DNA of 36,110 nucleotides from Acetobacteroides hydrogenigenes (GTDB lineage Bacteria > Bacteroidota > Bacteroidia > Bacteroidales > ZOR0009): positions 1 to 36,110 of the forward strand of contig NZ_SLWB01000023.1 in the NCBI RefSeq assembly GCF_004340205.1, in the 5' to 3' direction. Below, in pieces: positions 16,365 to 25,300 of the stretch. Numbering within the stretch: position 1 is the stretch's first letter; each line of letters starts with the position of its first letter. The notes beneath the pieces were generated by a model. It was given only the letters and a program-made list of their open reading frames with translations, did not search any database and was not told where the DNA came from. The translations under genes and the position numbers were made by a program.

Positions 16365-16387
16365 AGTAAATGTAAAATAGCGACCCA

Positions 16388-18217
16388 ATGAAGATTACCC
16401 TACGAAGCGCCACATCGACCCAGGGGCGCCGCATGGCCGGAGCCCGCAGCTTGTGGCGTGCTGCCGGAATGAAGGAGGAGCAGATAGGAAAGCCTATCAT
16501 TGCCATTGTTAACTCGTTTACCCAGTTTGTGCCCGGGCATACCCACCTGCACGAGGTGGGCCAAATGATGAAGCGGCTCATCGAGGAGCAGGGGTGCTAC
16601 GCTGCCGAGTTCAACACCATCGCCATAGACGATGGCATTGCCATGGGGCACGATGGCATGCTCTACTCGCTCCCCTCGCGCGACATCATTGCCGATAGCG
16701 TGGAGTACATGGTTAACGCCCACAAGGCTGATGCCATGGTGTGCATCAGCAACTGCGATAAGATTACCCCCGGTATGCTAATGGCCTCCATGAGGCTCAA
16801 CATCCCTACCATATTCGTGTCGGGAGGACCGATGGAGGCGGGCAAGTACAAGGATAAGAAGTACGACCTGGTTGATACCATGGTGATGGCCGCCGACGAC
16901 AAGGTGGCCGACGAGGATATCGATGCCATCGAGCGATCGGCCTGCCCTACCTGCGGATCGTGCTCGGGCATGTTTACGGCTAACTCCATGAACTGCCTTA
17001 ACGAGGCCATCGGGCTGGCGCTTCCCGGAAATGGCACAGTCGTGGCAACCCACATCAACCGTAAGAGGCTATTCGAGAAGGCTGCCAAGCTCATCGTCGA
17101 GAATACCTGGCGGTACTACCGCGATGGCGACGAGCGGGTACTACCCCGCAGCATCGCCACGCGCGAGGCGTTTCAGAATGCCATGGCGCTCGACATTGCC
17201 ATGGGGGGCTCTACCAACACCGTGCTGCACATCCTAGCCATTGCCCACGAGGCCGAGGTTGAGTTTACCATGAGCGACATCGACGCGCTATCGCGCCGCG
17301 TGCCCGTGCTCTGCAAGGTGGCTCCCAACACGCCCAAGTACCATATAGAGGATGTGAACCGCGCCGGAGGCATCATCGGAATCCTTGGCGAGCTGGAACG
17401 TGCCGGACTGCTGCATACCGACGTTCCGCGTGCCGATGGGCTAACGCTGGGCGAGGCCATCAACCAGTTCGACATCATGCGCCCAACGGCCACCGCCGAG
17501 GCCTTCGAACTGGCAAAGAGCGCACCTGCCAGGGTGAAAAACCTGGTGATGGGGTCGCAGGATTGCACCTGGGAGCCCGATACCGACCGCGCCGAGGGGT
17601 GCATCCGCAGCGTGGAGAGCTGCTACTTCCGCGATGGCGGCTTGGGCATCCTCTTCGGGAATATCGCCAGCAAGGGCTGCGTGGTGAAGACAGCCGGGGT
17701 CGATCCCTCCATCTTCCAGTTTGCGGGGCCAGCCGTGGTGTGCGAGTCGCAGGACGAGGCGTGCGAGCTGATCCTTGGCGGACGCGTAAAGGCGGGCGAC
17801 GTGGTGGTAATCCGCTACGAAGGGCCAAAGGGTGGTCCGGGCATGCAGGAGATGCTCTACCCAACATCGTACCTTAAGTCGATGGGGCTAGGCAAGGCCT
17901 GCGCGCTGATTACCGATGGCCGCTTTTCGGGGGGAACCTCGGGGCTATCCATCGGTCACGTATCGCCCGAGGCGGCAAGCGGTGGCGAGATTGCCCTTAT
18001 CCGCGATGGCGATATCATCGAGATCGACATCGCCCAGCGCTCCATCAGCGTAAACATTAGCGAAGGCGAGATGATGGTCCGCCGCATCGAGGAGGAGGCC
18101 CGTGGCCGAAACGCCTTTACGCCTCGCAGCCGTAACCGAGTTGTGTCGAAGGCGCTGCGCCAGTACGCCCACTTCGTCTCCTCGGCCGACCAAGGCGCCG
18201 TACGATTGATCGACTAG
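16388..18217 (+). CDS. ilvD: Dihydroxy-acid dehydratase
   Basis: This iron-sulfur enzyme dehydrates 2,3-dihydroxy-isovalerate and 2,3-dihydroxy-3-methylvalerate to the keto acids that give valine, leucine and isoleucine. The 609 residues match the IlvD type (E. coli 616). Visible motifs are FVPGHTHL (48-55), [11 protein letters not shown] with Cys123, [18 protein letters not shown] with Cys186, Cys189 and Cys192, the [17 protein letters not shown] block, and the C-terminal [20 protein letters not shown]. It starts at the first Met after the attenuator. In many Bacteroidota ilvD heads an ilvDBNC-leu cluster, but here a terminator follows and no other ilv or leu gene is present, so the attenuator controls this gene alone. 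Confidence 0.97.
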   Translation: MKITLRSATSTQGRRMAGARSLWRAAGMKEEQIGKPIIAIVNSFTQFVPGHTHLHEVGQMMKRLIEEQGCYAAEFNTIAIDDGIAMGHDGMLYSLPSRDIIADSVEYMVNAHKADAMVCISNCDKITPGMLMASMRLNIPTIFVSGGPMEAGKYKDKKYDLVDTMVMAADDKVADEDIDAIERSACPTCGSCSGMFTANSMNCLNEAIGLALPGNGTVVATHINRKRLFEKAAKLIVENTWRYYRDGDERVLPRSIATREAFQNAMALDIAMGGSTNTVLHILAIAHEAEVEFTMSDIDALSRRVPVLCKVAPNTPKYHIEDVNRAGGIIGILGELERAGLLHTDVPRADGLTLGEAINQFDIMRPTATAEAFELAKSAPARVKNLVMGSQDCTWEPDTDRAEGCIRSVESCYFRDGGLGILFGNIASKGCVVKTAGVDPSIFQFAGPAVVCESQDEACELILGGRVKAGDVVVIRYEGPKGGPGMQEMLYPTSYLKSMGLGKACALITDGRFSGGTSGLSIGHVSPEAASGGEIALIRDGDIIEIDIAQRSISVNISEGEMMVRRIEEEARGRNAFTPRSRNRVVSKALRQYAHFVSSADQGAVRLID

Positions 18218-18239
18218 AACCGCATCCTGCATATACCGT

Positions 18240-18276
18240 AAGCCCCTTCGAAGAGAACGCTCTTGGAGGGGCTTTT
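18240..18276 (+). terminator. Terminator of ilvD
   Basis: AAGCCCCT...AAGAG (18240-18255) pairs with CTCTTGGAGGGGCTT (18260-18274) apart from a small internal loop, with loop AACG and then a short T run. It lies 22 bp past the ilvD stop codon. Confidence 0.8.
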
Positions 18277-18279
18277 TCA

Positions 18280-18395
18280 TGCGATGGGCTACACCCATCG
18301 TTAGTAGATTACGCCCCTTCGGGGCTGTATAATGGATAGCCCCGAAGGGGTGGAATCCGGGAGCGCGGGGTGTAGCCCATCGCGATGAATACACA
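18280..18395. repeat. REP-like GC-rich inverted-repeat element, copy A
   Basis: This modular element has a hairpin GATGGGCTACACCCATC, the spacer TTAGTAGATTACG, then CCCCTTCGGGGCT and its inverted partner AGCCCCGAAGGGG. It ends in GCGCGGGGTGTAGCCC and GCGATGAATAC. Copies B (19636-19826) and C (22202-22350) share the same modules in the same order. Bases 18396-18476 show nothing specific. Confidence 0.8.
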
Positions 18396-18476
18396 GCCCC
18401 TCCATCCGTTGGCTGCACCTCACCTTGTTGGTGCAGTCAAATCGGCAACGGTCGGTTGCTCCTTACCTCATAGGTG

Positions 18477-18760
18477 TGCAAAATGTGAGTACCCCGGGGC
18501 TCTTCATTTTGTCGATATGCAAAATGGTGATACCTCAGGGTATCGACACTTTGCATATATGCAAATTGCTAATACCTCGGGGTACTCATAATTTGTCGTT
18601 TTGCAAAATGCAAATACCCCGAGGTAGCTGCATTTTGTAAGCTTGCAAAACTCAGTATCCTTGGGGATCTGATATTTTGCATGGCTGCAAAATAGAAGAA
18701 TCCCGAGGTATCATCATTTTGTAAGGCTGCAAAGTGGAGATACCCCGATGGTTTTCCGCT
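18477..18760. repeat. Tandem array 2: seven 42-bp units
   Basis: Units start at 18477, 18518, 18560, 18602, 18644, 18686 and 18728. The first is 41 bp, the next five are exactly 42 bp and the last is partial. Each unit is an imperfect inverted repeat: TGCAAAATG, three bases, an ATACCCCGAGGTAT-like palindromic core, then CATTTTGTA or similar. It can be read as two 21-bp halves in opposite orientation. Arms and core are conserved while the linkers vary. The array ends 144 bp before the DUF6261-like gene, and bases 18761-18904 carry no clear promoter. Confidence 0.95.
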
Positions 18761-18904
18761 CGGCAGCAATTGCCGATTGAAAAAAGTTTACAATCTTTAC
18801 GTTCAGCACTATTGGCTTGCCCACGACAACCGATCGGAGTGCTGCCGTCACCTGAGGCGATCTACCCAGGTGCGGAGATATATTAACCTAACCATAGTTT
18901 ACTT

Positions 18905-19690
18905 ATGCCACGCATTACATCGTTCAATCTAAAAAAGCTGCACCGGAAGGAGCTCGGATCGCTGGCCCTCTTCGTTACCGATAGGGTGGAGGTGCTGCTG
19001 CCCGGCAACCATATTCCCGCGCCCATGGTGGAGCTGCTCAAGGAGGCAAGGGCGGTATTCGACGCCTCGACGGGGCCCGATACCAACCCGCTGGAGACAA
19101 GGCAGCAGCATGCGCTGTACGCTCTGTGCGTGGCTTCGTCGCGCGAGCTTCGGGGGCTGGTGGAGTCGGCCCTGCTACGGAGGCAGGAGGATTTGCAGAG
19201 GGCGGGAAGGATGGTGCTTAGGGCGATTAAGCGGAGGGCTAAGAACCCGCGTCGTATGGGGATACCCGTAGGGGTTGAGGCCATGCGCCAGCTGATCAAC
19301 GACGTTAGGGAGTCGTCCGAGTTGGCCGCGGCGGTTGCCGCCATTGGTGCCACCGAGGTGGTGGCGCGGATGGAGCAGGAGTGCACCGAGTGCGGTACCT
19401 ACTGGACGAAGATTCGAGAGGGGAGGGCTGGAAGAACATCTAGCTTTGAGGCGACCTACCGGCTGCGCTCGGCGTTAAGCAGGGTGTTCCGCTACCTAAA
19501 CTCCATGGCCGACTACGACGAAGAGGTTGCTAAGGCTGTAGGAGAGGTTAATGGCGTGGTAGAACCATTCGCAATCACCATTAAGAGCCGCGCCACCATT
19601 AGGGCGAAGAAGAAGGAGGAGCTGAAAGCTACACCTAGTCCAGAAGGGGCCACGGCGATGAACGCGGTGGATAGCCCCGAAGGGGCGTAA
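18905..19690 (+). CDS. DUF6261-like protein of unknown function
   Basis: This 261-residue, largely helical soluble protein has no signal peptide or membrane segment. The opening (MPRITSFNLKKLHRKELGSL) and overall length resemble the Bacteroidota family DUF6261; this is recognition from memory, with no catalytic motif to check. A helical core rich in Glu, Arg and Ala runs to about residue 225, then a basic stretch (KSRATIRAKKKEELK). Residues 243-261, with a duplicated SPEGA, are encoded by REP-like sequence (TAGCCCCGAAGGGGCG and an upstream degenerate copy), so the native C-terminus was probably replaced by insertion of the repeat. It is bracketed by REP-like copies A and B and preceded by the 42-bp array. 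GC content is high relative to the DUF6427 gene. Confidence 0.65.
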   Translation: MPRITSFNLKKLHRKELGSLALFVTDRVEVLLPGNHIPAPMVELLKEARAVFDASTGPDTNPLETRQQHALYALCVASSRELRGLVESALLRRQEDLQRAGRMVLRAIKRRAKNPRRMGIPVGVEAMRQLINDVRESSELAAAVAAIGATEVVARMEQECTECGTYWTKIREGRAGRTSSFEATYRLRSALSRVFRYLNSMADYDEEVAKAVGEVNGVVEPFAITIKSRATIRAKKKEELKATPSPEGATAMNAVDSPEGA

Positions 19691-19826
19691 TCTGGTAGCG
19701 CGTGGTAATGCCCCGCGCGAATAATTACCAAAATATTTCCGTTTATAACGTGGTGGGATGACATCGCGATTGGATTATATCTCGCGATGGGTTTCGCCCA
19801 CCGCTAACGGATTACGCCCCGCGCTA
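19636..19826. repeat. REP-like element, copy B, overlapping a gene end
   Basis: It contains TGGATAGCCCCGAAGGGGCG, then the TAATCTGG and GCCCCGCGCGAATAATT modules. After an AT-rich stretch come GCGATGGGTTTCGCCCACCG and CTAACGGATTACGCCCC. The left end encodes the last 19 residues of the DUF6261-like protein. The right end abuts the pbpC stop codon at 19827. The internal CCCCTTCGGGG hairpin of the right half is deleted compared with copies A and C. Confidence 0.75.
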
Positions 19827-22193
19827 CTACCTCATCTCCTCCCCCAAAACCTCAATATACCGCTTTAGCGACTCACCGCGGCTGTCGGTGAGGGTAAGCA
19901 GGTGGCGTCCGGGTTCGGCATCAACGGCTATGGAGTGGTTGGCAACGGTTTGGCCTACCAGCTTCTCGTCCAAATACCAGTAGATGGTGGCCGTGCTGCT
20001 GCGGTGTGCTGCCTTTAGCACCAGCAGGCTTCGCTCGCCATCGTTTCGTCGGGGTAGGTACATCTTCGACGAAGCAAAGGGGTAGATCAACGACATGCTG
20101 GTTCCGTCGGTTAGCTCGGGCTCGCAGCCATCCATAAAGGGAGGCATCGGCCGATAGTCCATATGGGCTATACGGTAGAACTGCTCCTGTGCCGGAGGCA
20201 GCACAAACCATGGTTGCGTCTTCATCTCCGAAACGTTTACGCACTTATCCGTTACCTGATATTTTCCTGAAGGATCGAGATGCAGCATGCGGTGGTAGCT
20301 GCAGGGGAGCGTCTTGTTTAGTCCGCGAGGGATGTGGTGCAGCACGCCTTTAGGGCAGGCCTTGCCTCTTTTCATACCGCTCTCGGGGCAGATATCCACC
20401 ACCTGCATGTCGGCTGTTGGCTTGCGAAACCAACCCGATGTGGGCAGCTGTGCGAAGATATCGAACATGATGGGTGCGGCTGTGCTAACGCCCATCAGCC
20501 CGGCACGACCATCGCCGCCAGCATTGCCCACCCATACGCCCACCACGTAGCGGGGCGTAACGCCAATGGCCCACGCATCGCGGAAGCCAAAGCTGGTGCC
20601 CGTCTTCCAGGCCACCTTGCTGCGCGACGAGAACATTCGCCACTGTCCATCCTCGGTGGGTCGGGTTACATCCGATAGCGACTCTAGCGTAAACCAGCAG
20701 GTCGACGGCGAGAATATCTTTGTAGGAAAGAGCGTCCGCACACGATCGTCGTCATCCGTAGTATAGTGTAGGTCGAACTGGCTCTTTTCGGGCGAGCCAA
20801 CCGTTGCGCCTAGCGCTGCGTACATCCCGGCTAAATCCCACAGTTTGCCTTCGGCACCCCCGAGTATTATCGAAAGGCCATAGTAGTCGGGGGTTTTGCT
20901 GATGGTGGTCATCCCCATCCGCTTGACCAGCGCGTTGAACTTCTCCATCCCGTACTTACGGAGCAAGATGACAAAAGGGATGTTGAGCGAGCGGGCCAGG
21001 GCCTTGTCGGCGGCGATCATCCCCTCGTAGTCGCGCGAGAAATTTTGGGGTACGTAGCCGCCAATCGATACGGGAATATCGTCTACCAGCTGCTGCGGGA
21101 GCAGGTTGCCGTCGTTCAGCATTCCCGCATAGAGGAAGGGCTTAAGAAGACTTCCGTAGCTGCGGGGCGAGGTGATGATATCCACCTTGCCGCCAAACTC
21201 ATCGCCCGGCGCGTTGGTATTGCCCACGTATGCCTTAACGGCTCCAGTACGGATATCCACCACAATGGCAGCCGCGTTGTTGATCTCGTTGAAGCGCAGC
21301 GCCTCGTAGTGGCTGTTTACCACTGAGGCTACCTGCTGCTGTAGCGGCAGGTCGAGCGTGGTTTTTATTCTTTTACCGATGAAGCCATCGGCAATGGCGC
21401 GGGTTAACAGGTGTGGGGCCACCATGGGCAGCGGTTGTGGCTCCACGGGTAGCGGTTCAAGAAGCGCCAAGCGGTAGCTCTCGGCATTGATTATCTTCTT
21501 ATCGAATAGCCTGCGCAGCAGCCTGTCGCGCTTTGCCAGCAGCGAGGACCGGTTTCTTCCGGGGTGGATAAGACCAGGCGCATTGGGCAGCACGGCCAGC
21601 GTTGCGCTCTGCGCCCAGCTTAGCTTATGGGGCGACACGCCAAAGAAGCGCCACGAGGCAGCCTCGATGCCCACAACGTTACCGCCAAAAGGTGCGTTGG
21701 AGGCATACTTGGTGATGATGGTGCGCTTGGAATACCTTAGCTCGGTACGCAGGGCCAGCAGCATCTCGTAGAGCTTATCCCAGTAGCCACGATCCTTAGC
21801 GTTGCGGCTGATGCGCACCAGCTGCATGGTGATGGTGCTTCCTCCGCTAATCACCCTATGGGCTGTAATATTTTGCTTGATTGCCCTAGCCGTTGAGACA
21901 GGATTGATGCCGGGATGGTAGTAGAAGTAGCTATCCTCAAACTCAAGCAGGCATTGCTCGTACTTGTAGGGGATGGAGTCGGCCTCCGGGAAGCGCCATT
22001 GGCCGTCGGTGGCGATAACGGCTCCCAGCAGATGCCCTGATGCATCCTCCACTACCGTAGAGCAGGGCGACTTAACCCTTGCAGGCGGTAGCAGGAGGAA
22101 GGCCACCATAAGGGTGACTACTAACCAGAAGGTAGGCTTCCGAGTCCATTTGGATAGGATGTTGGGTATGTTCTTGCTCTTCATATGCTTCAT
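19827..22193 (-). CDS. pbpC: Penicillin-binding protein 1C
   Basis: This bifunctional peptidoglycan synthase of 788 residues is anchored by one N-terminal helix (about 21-36) with the rest periplasmic. The GT51 glycosyltransferase domain (about 60-250) has the catalytic Glu86 in EDSYFYYHPGINP and the GGSTITMQL motif. The transpeptidase domain (about 300-580) has SxxK at Ser348-Lys351, SLN at 402-404 and KTG at 530-532. A short Cys-containing linker (CPESGMKRGKACPKG) and a C-terminal PBP1C-specific domain (about 690-788) follow. It lies downstream of the alpha-2-macroglobulin gene in the same direction, the conserved pairing known from E. coli yfhM/pbpC. The idea there is that trapped proteases and wall repair act together after envelope breach. 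A REP-like element separates the two genes. Confidence 0.94.
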   Translation of the reverse strand: MKHMKSKNIPNILSKWTRKPTFWLVVTLMVAFLLLPPARVKSPCSTVVEDASGHLLGAVIATDGQWRFPEADSIPYKYEQCLLEFEDSYFYYHPGINPVSTARAIKQNITAHRVISGGSTITMQLVRISRNAKDRGYWDKLYEMLLALRTELRYSKRTIITKYASNAPFGGNVVGIEAASWRFFGVSPHKLSWAQSATLAVLPNAPGLIHPGRNRSSLLAKRDRLLRRLFDKKIINAESYRLALLEPLPVEPQPLPMVAPHLLTRAIADGFIGKRIKTTLDLPLQQQVASVVNSHYEALRFNEINNAAAIVVDIRTGAVKAYVGNTNAPGDEFGGKVDIITSPRSYGSLLKPFLYAGMLNDGNLLPQQLVDDIPVSIGGYVPQNFSRDYEGMIAADKALARSLNIPFVILLRKYGMEKFNALVKRMGMTTISKTPDYYGLSIILGGAEGKLWDLAGMYAALGATVGSPEKSQFDLHYTTDDDDRVRTLFPTKIFSPSTCWFTLESLSDVTRPTEDGQWRMFSSRSKVAWKTGTSFGFRDAWAIGVTPRYVVGVWVGNAGGDGRAGLMGVSTAAPIMFDIFAQLPTSGWFRKPTADMQVVDICPESGMKRGKACPKGVLHHIPRGLNKTLPCSYHRMLHLDPSGKYQVTDKCVNVSEMKTQPWFVLPPAQEQFYRIAHMDYRPMPPFMDGCEPELTDGTSMSLIYPFASSKMYLPRRNDGERSLLVLKAAHRSSTATIYWYLDEKLVGQTVANHSIAVDAEPGRHLLTLTDSRGESLKRYIEVLGEEMR

Positions 22194-22201
22194 TCATGGT
22201 T

Positions 22202-22350
22202 ATGCCGATGGGCACCGCCCATCGGCATAGGAGCAACGGGTCGCCCCATCGCTAGCAAATTGCGCCCCTTCGGGGCTGGTACTATGCATGCAATTCATAG
22301 CCCTGAAAGGGCGGCATCTATGGGCGCGGGGTGTTGCCCCGCGCGATAAT
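22202..22350. repeat. REP-like element, copy C
   Basis: The hairpin GCCGATGGGCACCGCCCATCGGC, stated here by its ends GCCGATGGGC and GCCCATCGGC, is followed by CATCGCTAGCAAATTGCG, CCCCTTCGGGGCT and a diverged partner AGCCCTGAAAGGGCGG. It ends in GCGCGGGGTGTTGCCCCGCG and CGATAATAC. It fills the gap between the alpha-2-macroglobulin stop codon and the pbpC start. Confidence 0.8.
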
Positions 22351-22356
22351 ACACAA

Positions 22357-25300
22357 CTACTGTGCAACCACCTTTACCCACATACCGGCCGTTCCTGCAC
22401 TGATCGAAGCATCGTACATCGCCTCGGCCTTAAAGCTGGGTAGATAGAAATGGCCGGCATAGGTAGCCTTCACTTTTAGGGTAATGCGCTTGGTCTCCCC
22501 GGCTCGTAGGTCGAAGTGGGTGTAAACCCTGTCGTCGCGGAAATCCTGATAGGTGTAGCTGGACGTAGCATCGTTTGCCTCTCCTGCTAATCGAGGATTT
22601 TGCACCTCCCAGCCCGATGGGAATACCTGGCTTAGCGTTAGGTTTCTGTACTCTTGGCCAATTCCCGGATGGGTAACATCCACGGTAATCAGAAAGTCGG
22701 TTCCTTGTGGTACTGATGTGGGAACTACCGTTTCACCATGAATACCGGAATACCTAACCTTGACAGATAGGTTGTTGCTGTACTCATTCTCTTTAGCAAC
22801 AGGCGGAATACCCTGCATAATTAGGCGAACGAATGTAGTTTGCTTGCCATTGTTGAATATTGAAACGGCGTTGGAGGACGCTGGACGGAAGCGAACCTGC
22901 GCCATAGAGGCATTGGCAGCAACCTTCTGGCTCTTTCCATTTATGGTTAGCGTTGTATTTACTCCCAATCCAGGTTTAATCTCTGTACGAGTTTTTGATA
23001 TGGCAAGAAGCGAAAAAGCGGTTTCCTGCGTGCTCATCCATCCTTTGCCGCCAAGCTTTGCCGATAGGCGCTTTACAGGTTCGGCGGCCTTGTTTAGCAT
23101 GTTAAGCTCGGCAAGAGTTTCAACCATCATAGCTAGGTCTCGGGTGTCGGAGCCGTAGGTGTAGTAGTCGTTTTTGTATGCGGCAAACTTAGTAGGAAGC
23201 TTCGCGATTATTCCACGTGCAACCTGACGTTGTCCTGCTAATGCGTATGCAGCAGCCAGTCGCCAAAAAGTTTGGGGCGATACCGATTGCTTCTCCTTAA
23301 GCAGGTTCATTGCTCCCATTTCAGGGCGCTGTGCTAAAGCTAGGGTGTAAAGTCGGTACGCTTGAGTCATGTCATCGTAGCTGTTGCCTTGGCTAGTCCA
23401 GTTGCGCGATGCATTTGCTTGGTAGCTCATCCATCGGCTAAGTGCGGCCTCCGATACCGAGTAACCGGCAGCACGAGCCTCTAGTAGAAAATGGCCGGCA
23501 TAGCTGGAGCCCCATGCATCTGCCGACGATGCTCCCTTCCAGTAGCCAAAGCCTCCATCGAGCGTCTGCATGGCCATCAAGCTTTCGATACCAGCCTTAA
23601 CGTTCTGCTCAATACGCTGCTTGGTTGGGCTGTCGAGCATCATCAGCCTACCTAAGTAAAGCTGAGGGAATACGCTGGAGGTTGTTTGCTCTACGCAACC
23701 GTATGGGTAGGTAACAAGGAAGCCTAAGCGCGACGAAAGGTTTATAGGCAGCAGTGTGGATACCTCTACGGTTGCCGAATTGGTGCCGCCTACGCCAAAT
23801 GGAGCAAAGCGGTAGCTCCAGCTCTTTCCGGCTCCCAATACGGCATCTACAACTCTAGTCTGTTCCGATCTTGGTTCTCGAACAAACAGGTCTACTACCT
23901 GCGTTGATACGTCCTTGCCGCCTGCTGCAGTAACGGTAATTTTTGCACGGCCTGTTGCCGAAACAGCTTTAATGTTAAACATTAGCATCTTATCTCCCTC
24001 GCGGCTAAACGTCACATTCTGGGTTGAAGCACCTACCAACTTTACTGCGCCTTCGGCCTTAACGGATACCTTCACATTTCGAATATTACCCGCCATTGCA
24101 AAAACATTTACAGGCATAGATATGGTTTCGTTTGGACCAAGAACACGCGGAAGGGTTGGTACGGCCATTACGTTAAGCTTAACGGCAGATACCTTTTCGG
24201 CAGTGCCGTAGCCGTAATCGCTGTTTGCTGCAACAACCATTGTCTTAACTGAGCCAACATAGTTTGGCATCCTAAAGGTATGGGTCGATTTTCCGTTCTT
24301 GCCAACGGTGAACGGGCCAAAGAACTTAACCACCGGCTTAAATCGGATAGATTTGCCCTGCTCGGTTGCACGTAGCTCTTCGGAACCTCCAATGGTGAAA
24401 TACTTTTCTATCAAACCGCCGTAAGCTCCAATCACGCGGTTGTACACATCCCAGCTCTTAACGCCCAGCGCTTCCTCGGCATAGAAGGTATTCCATGGGT
24501 TAGGAATCTTAAATCGGGTGATATCTAATAACCCCTCATCTACCATTGCCACGGTGTAGGTCATTGGTCGTCCATTTTTTTCCGAAACGGTTATAGAGAC
24601 ATTCTGCTCGGGTTTAATTACCGCAGGAATACTGATTACAGGGTTAAGATGAGTTGCCCGATTCTCCACCTTCAGCTTCAGTAGGCCGTATTGGCGGATT
24701 GGTAAATCGTTATTCTTTCGGATGTGAGGGCGAATAAGCCAAACGCTCACGTAGATGTTTGGCGTCATCTGCTCGTCGGTTTTTAGGGTATAGGTGTTAG
24801 AACTCTTATGGGCATCTACCCACTCCTGCTTAATTACGCGCGAGCCATTCTCTATGCTGATAAGCGCCCTTGCCCCTTCGGAACCTGGGAAGCGAATGGT
24901 GCATTTCTTGCCAACATCAACGGTGCTTACATCGGCAGCAATTGGTAGTAGCGATGCACCTTCGGGCATGTTATCGGCCACGCCCATTTCGTATGGCCAG
25001 TAAACGGTTACAACCCTGCCTGTGGTGTGTCCGCTGTTGATATCAACCATTCTGATGTAGTACGAGCCCCAATCGGGGTAGTTTATCCTAAAGCGATATG
25101 CACCTCGACCATTTGACGTGGCTATCTCCTGTCGGCTAATTAGCTTGCTGTACGATTGGTTAATGTAAGATACATCCGATTCGCTGTCGCGATCCCACCA
25201 CCAGCTGGAGTTCATCTTGTAAACTTCAACGGCTACGCGCGATGATGTTGGCCGAAGGTTATTGTCCAACGAAACAATGGATAGAATGTAGTCCTTGTTG

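Noticed and set aside
18425-18769. Small frames on both strands across the 42-bp array
   Set aside because: Open only because the period is a multiple of three. Both strands are equally open and neither has a recognisable start region.
18905-19690. DUF6261-like protein as a REP-associated transposase
   Set aside because: No HUH motif or catalytic Tyr arrangement of that family is visible, so the REP flanks alone do not support a transposase call.
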